From: Bacillota bacterium
Lineage (GTDB): Bacteria > Bacillota > Clostridia > Acetivibrionales > DSM-2933
Assembly: GCA_023441845.1 (NCBI GenBank)
Contig: JAEZNF010000484.1
Location: forward strand, 1 to 5,078
Length of the DNA: 5,078 nucleotides
Direction: 5' to 3'
Positions 4,715 through 5,078 of the stretch are shown in pieces. How positions within the stretch are numbered: the stretch's first letter is position 1; each line of letters starts with the position of its first letter. The notes beneath the pieces are model-generated. The model was not told the origin of the DNA. It did no database searches and saw only the letters and a list, made by a program, of their open reading frames with translations. Both the position numbers and the translations under genes were made by a program.

Positions 4715-5078
4715 ATGAAGCTGAATAATAAAAAATTTGTAATTTTGGTTATATTTATGATGTTGGGAGCCGTAATGTCGATGCAGGTCAGAAGTATAGT
4801 AAGTTTAAACGAACATAATGCATCCGAGTCCCTTAATGATTTTGAAAAATTGAAAAGTGATATAAAAATCCAGAAAGAGGCAGTGCAAAAATTGCAGGAG
4901 CAGGTAGACGAGAAAGAGAAGAAGAGGGATGAATACAGGGAAAGTGCTATAAAGGACGTCAATAACAGCTATTTGAGCAGCTTAAAGAAAGAGCTCGATG
5001 ATATGAAGTTCATATCCGGTCTTACCGATGTTCAGGGCAGTGGAGTTATTGTTACTTTGGATGACGCCGAAGCAAGGA
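4715..5078 (+). CDS. DUF881 family membrane-anchored coiled-coil protein (3' truncated by window)
   Basis: The visible 121 codons begin at ATG 4715, preceded by TAGGAG (4699-4704) at 10-base spacing. The N-terminus MKLNNKKFVILVIFMMLGAV is a short basic stretch followed by one membrane segment (about residues 8-23). A charged coiled-coil region follows (about 34-75, with KLKSDIKIQKEAVQKLQEQV). The final visible part, FISGLTDVQGSGVIVTLDDA (about 99-118), is the start of the DUF881 domain (GLTxVxGxGVxVTLDD). Related proteins in Bacillus (YlxW, YlxX) sit beside division genes and a small basic membrane protein. In clostridia DUF881 genes often come in tandem near ftsQ, but no such neighbour is inside the window. 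The protein is probably anchored in the cytoplasmic membrane with the domain outside. Its molecular role is not established. Confidence 0.85.
   Translation, partial: MKLNNKKFVILVIFMMLGAVMSMQVRSIVSLNEHNASESLNDFEKLKSDIKIQKEAVQKLQEQVDEKEKKRDEYRESAIKDVNNSYLSSLKKELDDMKFISGLTDVQGSGVIVTLDDAEAR

Noticed and set aside
4705..4962. Minus-strand 85-codon frame opposite the DUF881 gene, hydrophobic and serine-rich
   Set aside because: It is the complement of a lysine/glutamate-rich coiled-coil gene that has its own promoter, ribosome site and family motif.

Overview
The window is AT-rich Gram-positive-type DNA. Promoters are of the TTGACA/TATAAT kind, Shine-Dalgarno sites are strong, and intergenic DNA is rich in hairpins. 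The gene set is a zinc-dependent phospholipase C, a stand-alone CBM25 starch/glycogen-binding module, a sugar-nucleotidyltransferase/phosphohexomutase fusion and a DUF881 membrane protein. Together these point to a clostridial Firmicute, possibly a cellulolytic Clostridium/Acetivibrio relative. That assignment is inference from family content; no 16S or other marker is present.

Layout: (1) 1-273 (+) is the C-terminal end of a zinc-dependent phospholipase C, followed by a terminator hairpin. (2) 357-474 is a structured intergenic element (copy 1) in the gap between convergent genes. (3) 482-802 (-) is a small cytoplasmic CBM25 protein. (4) 803-1145 is a divergent promoter region. (5) 1146-3608 (+) is an 821-codon frame for a nucleotidyltransferase + left-handed beta-helix + phosphohexomutase-like fusion, interrupted by one in-frame TAA at 1914-1916. 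The frame is otherwise undamaged on both sides of that stop. It ends at a good terminator. (6) 3649-3727 is a second, shorter copy of the intergenic element, again between convergent genes, followed by two inverted repeats. (7) 3879-4508 (-) is a protein I do not recognise, most likely starting at a TTG. (8) 4715-5078 (+) is the start of a DUF881-family membrane protein that runs off the window.

How the genes may relate: the CBM25 protein and the nucleotidyltransferase fusion are divergently transcribed, and both could act in intracellular sugar/polysaccharide metabolism; this is inferred from families and position only. The phosphohexomutase half of the fusion has lost the recognisable active-site signatures, so it looks like a non-catalytic, possibly regulatory domain. 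The points most worth attention are the single nonsense codon in an otherwise intact fusion gene, the degenerate mutase half, and the two-copy structured element lying in both convergent intergenic gaps.
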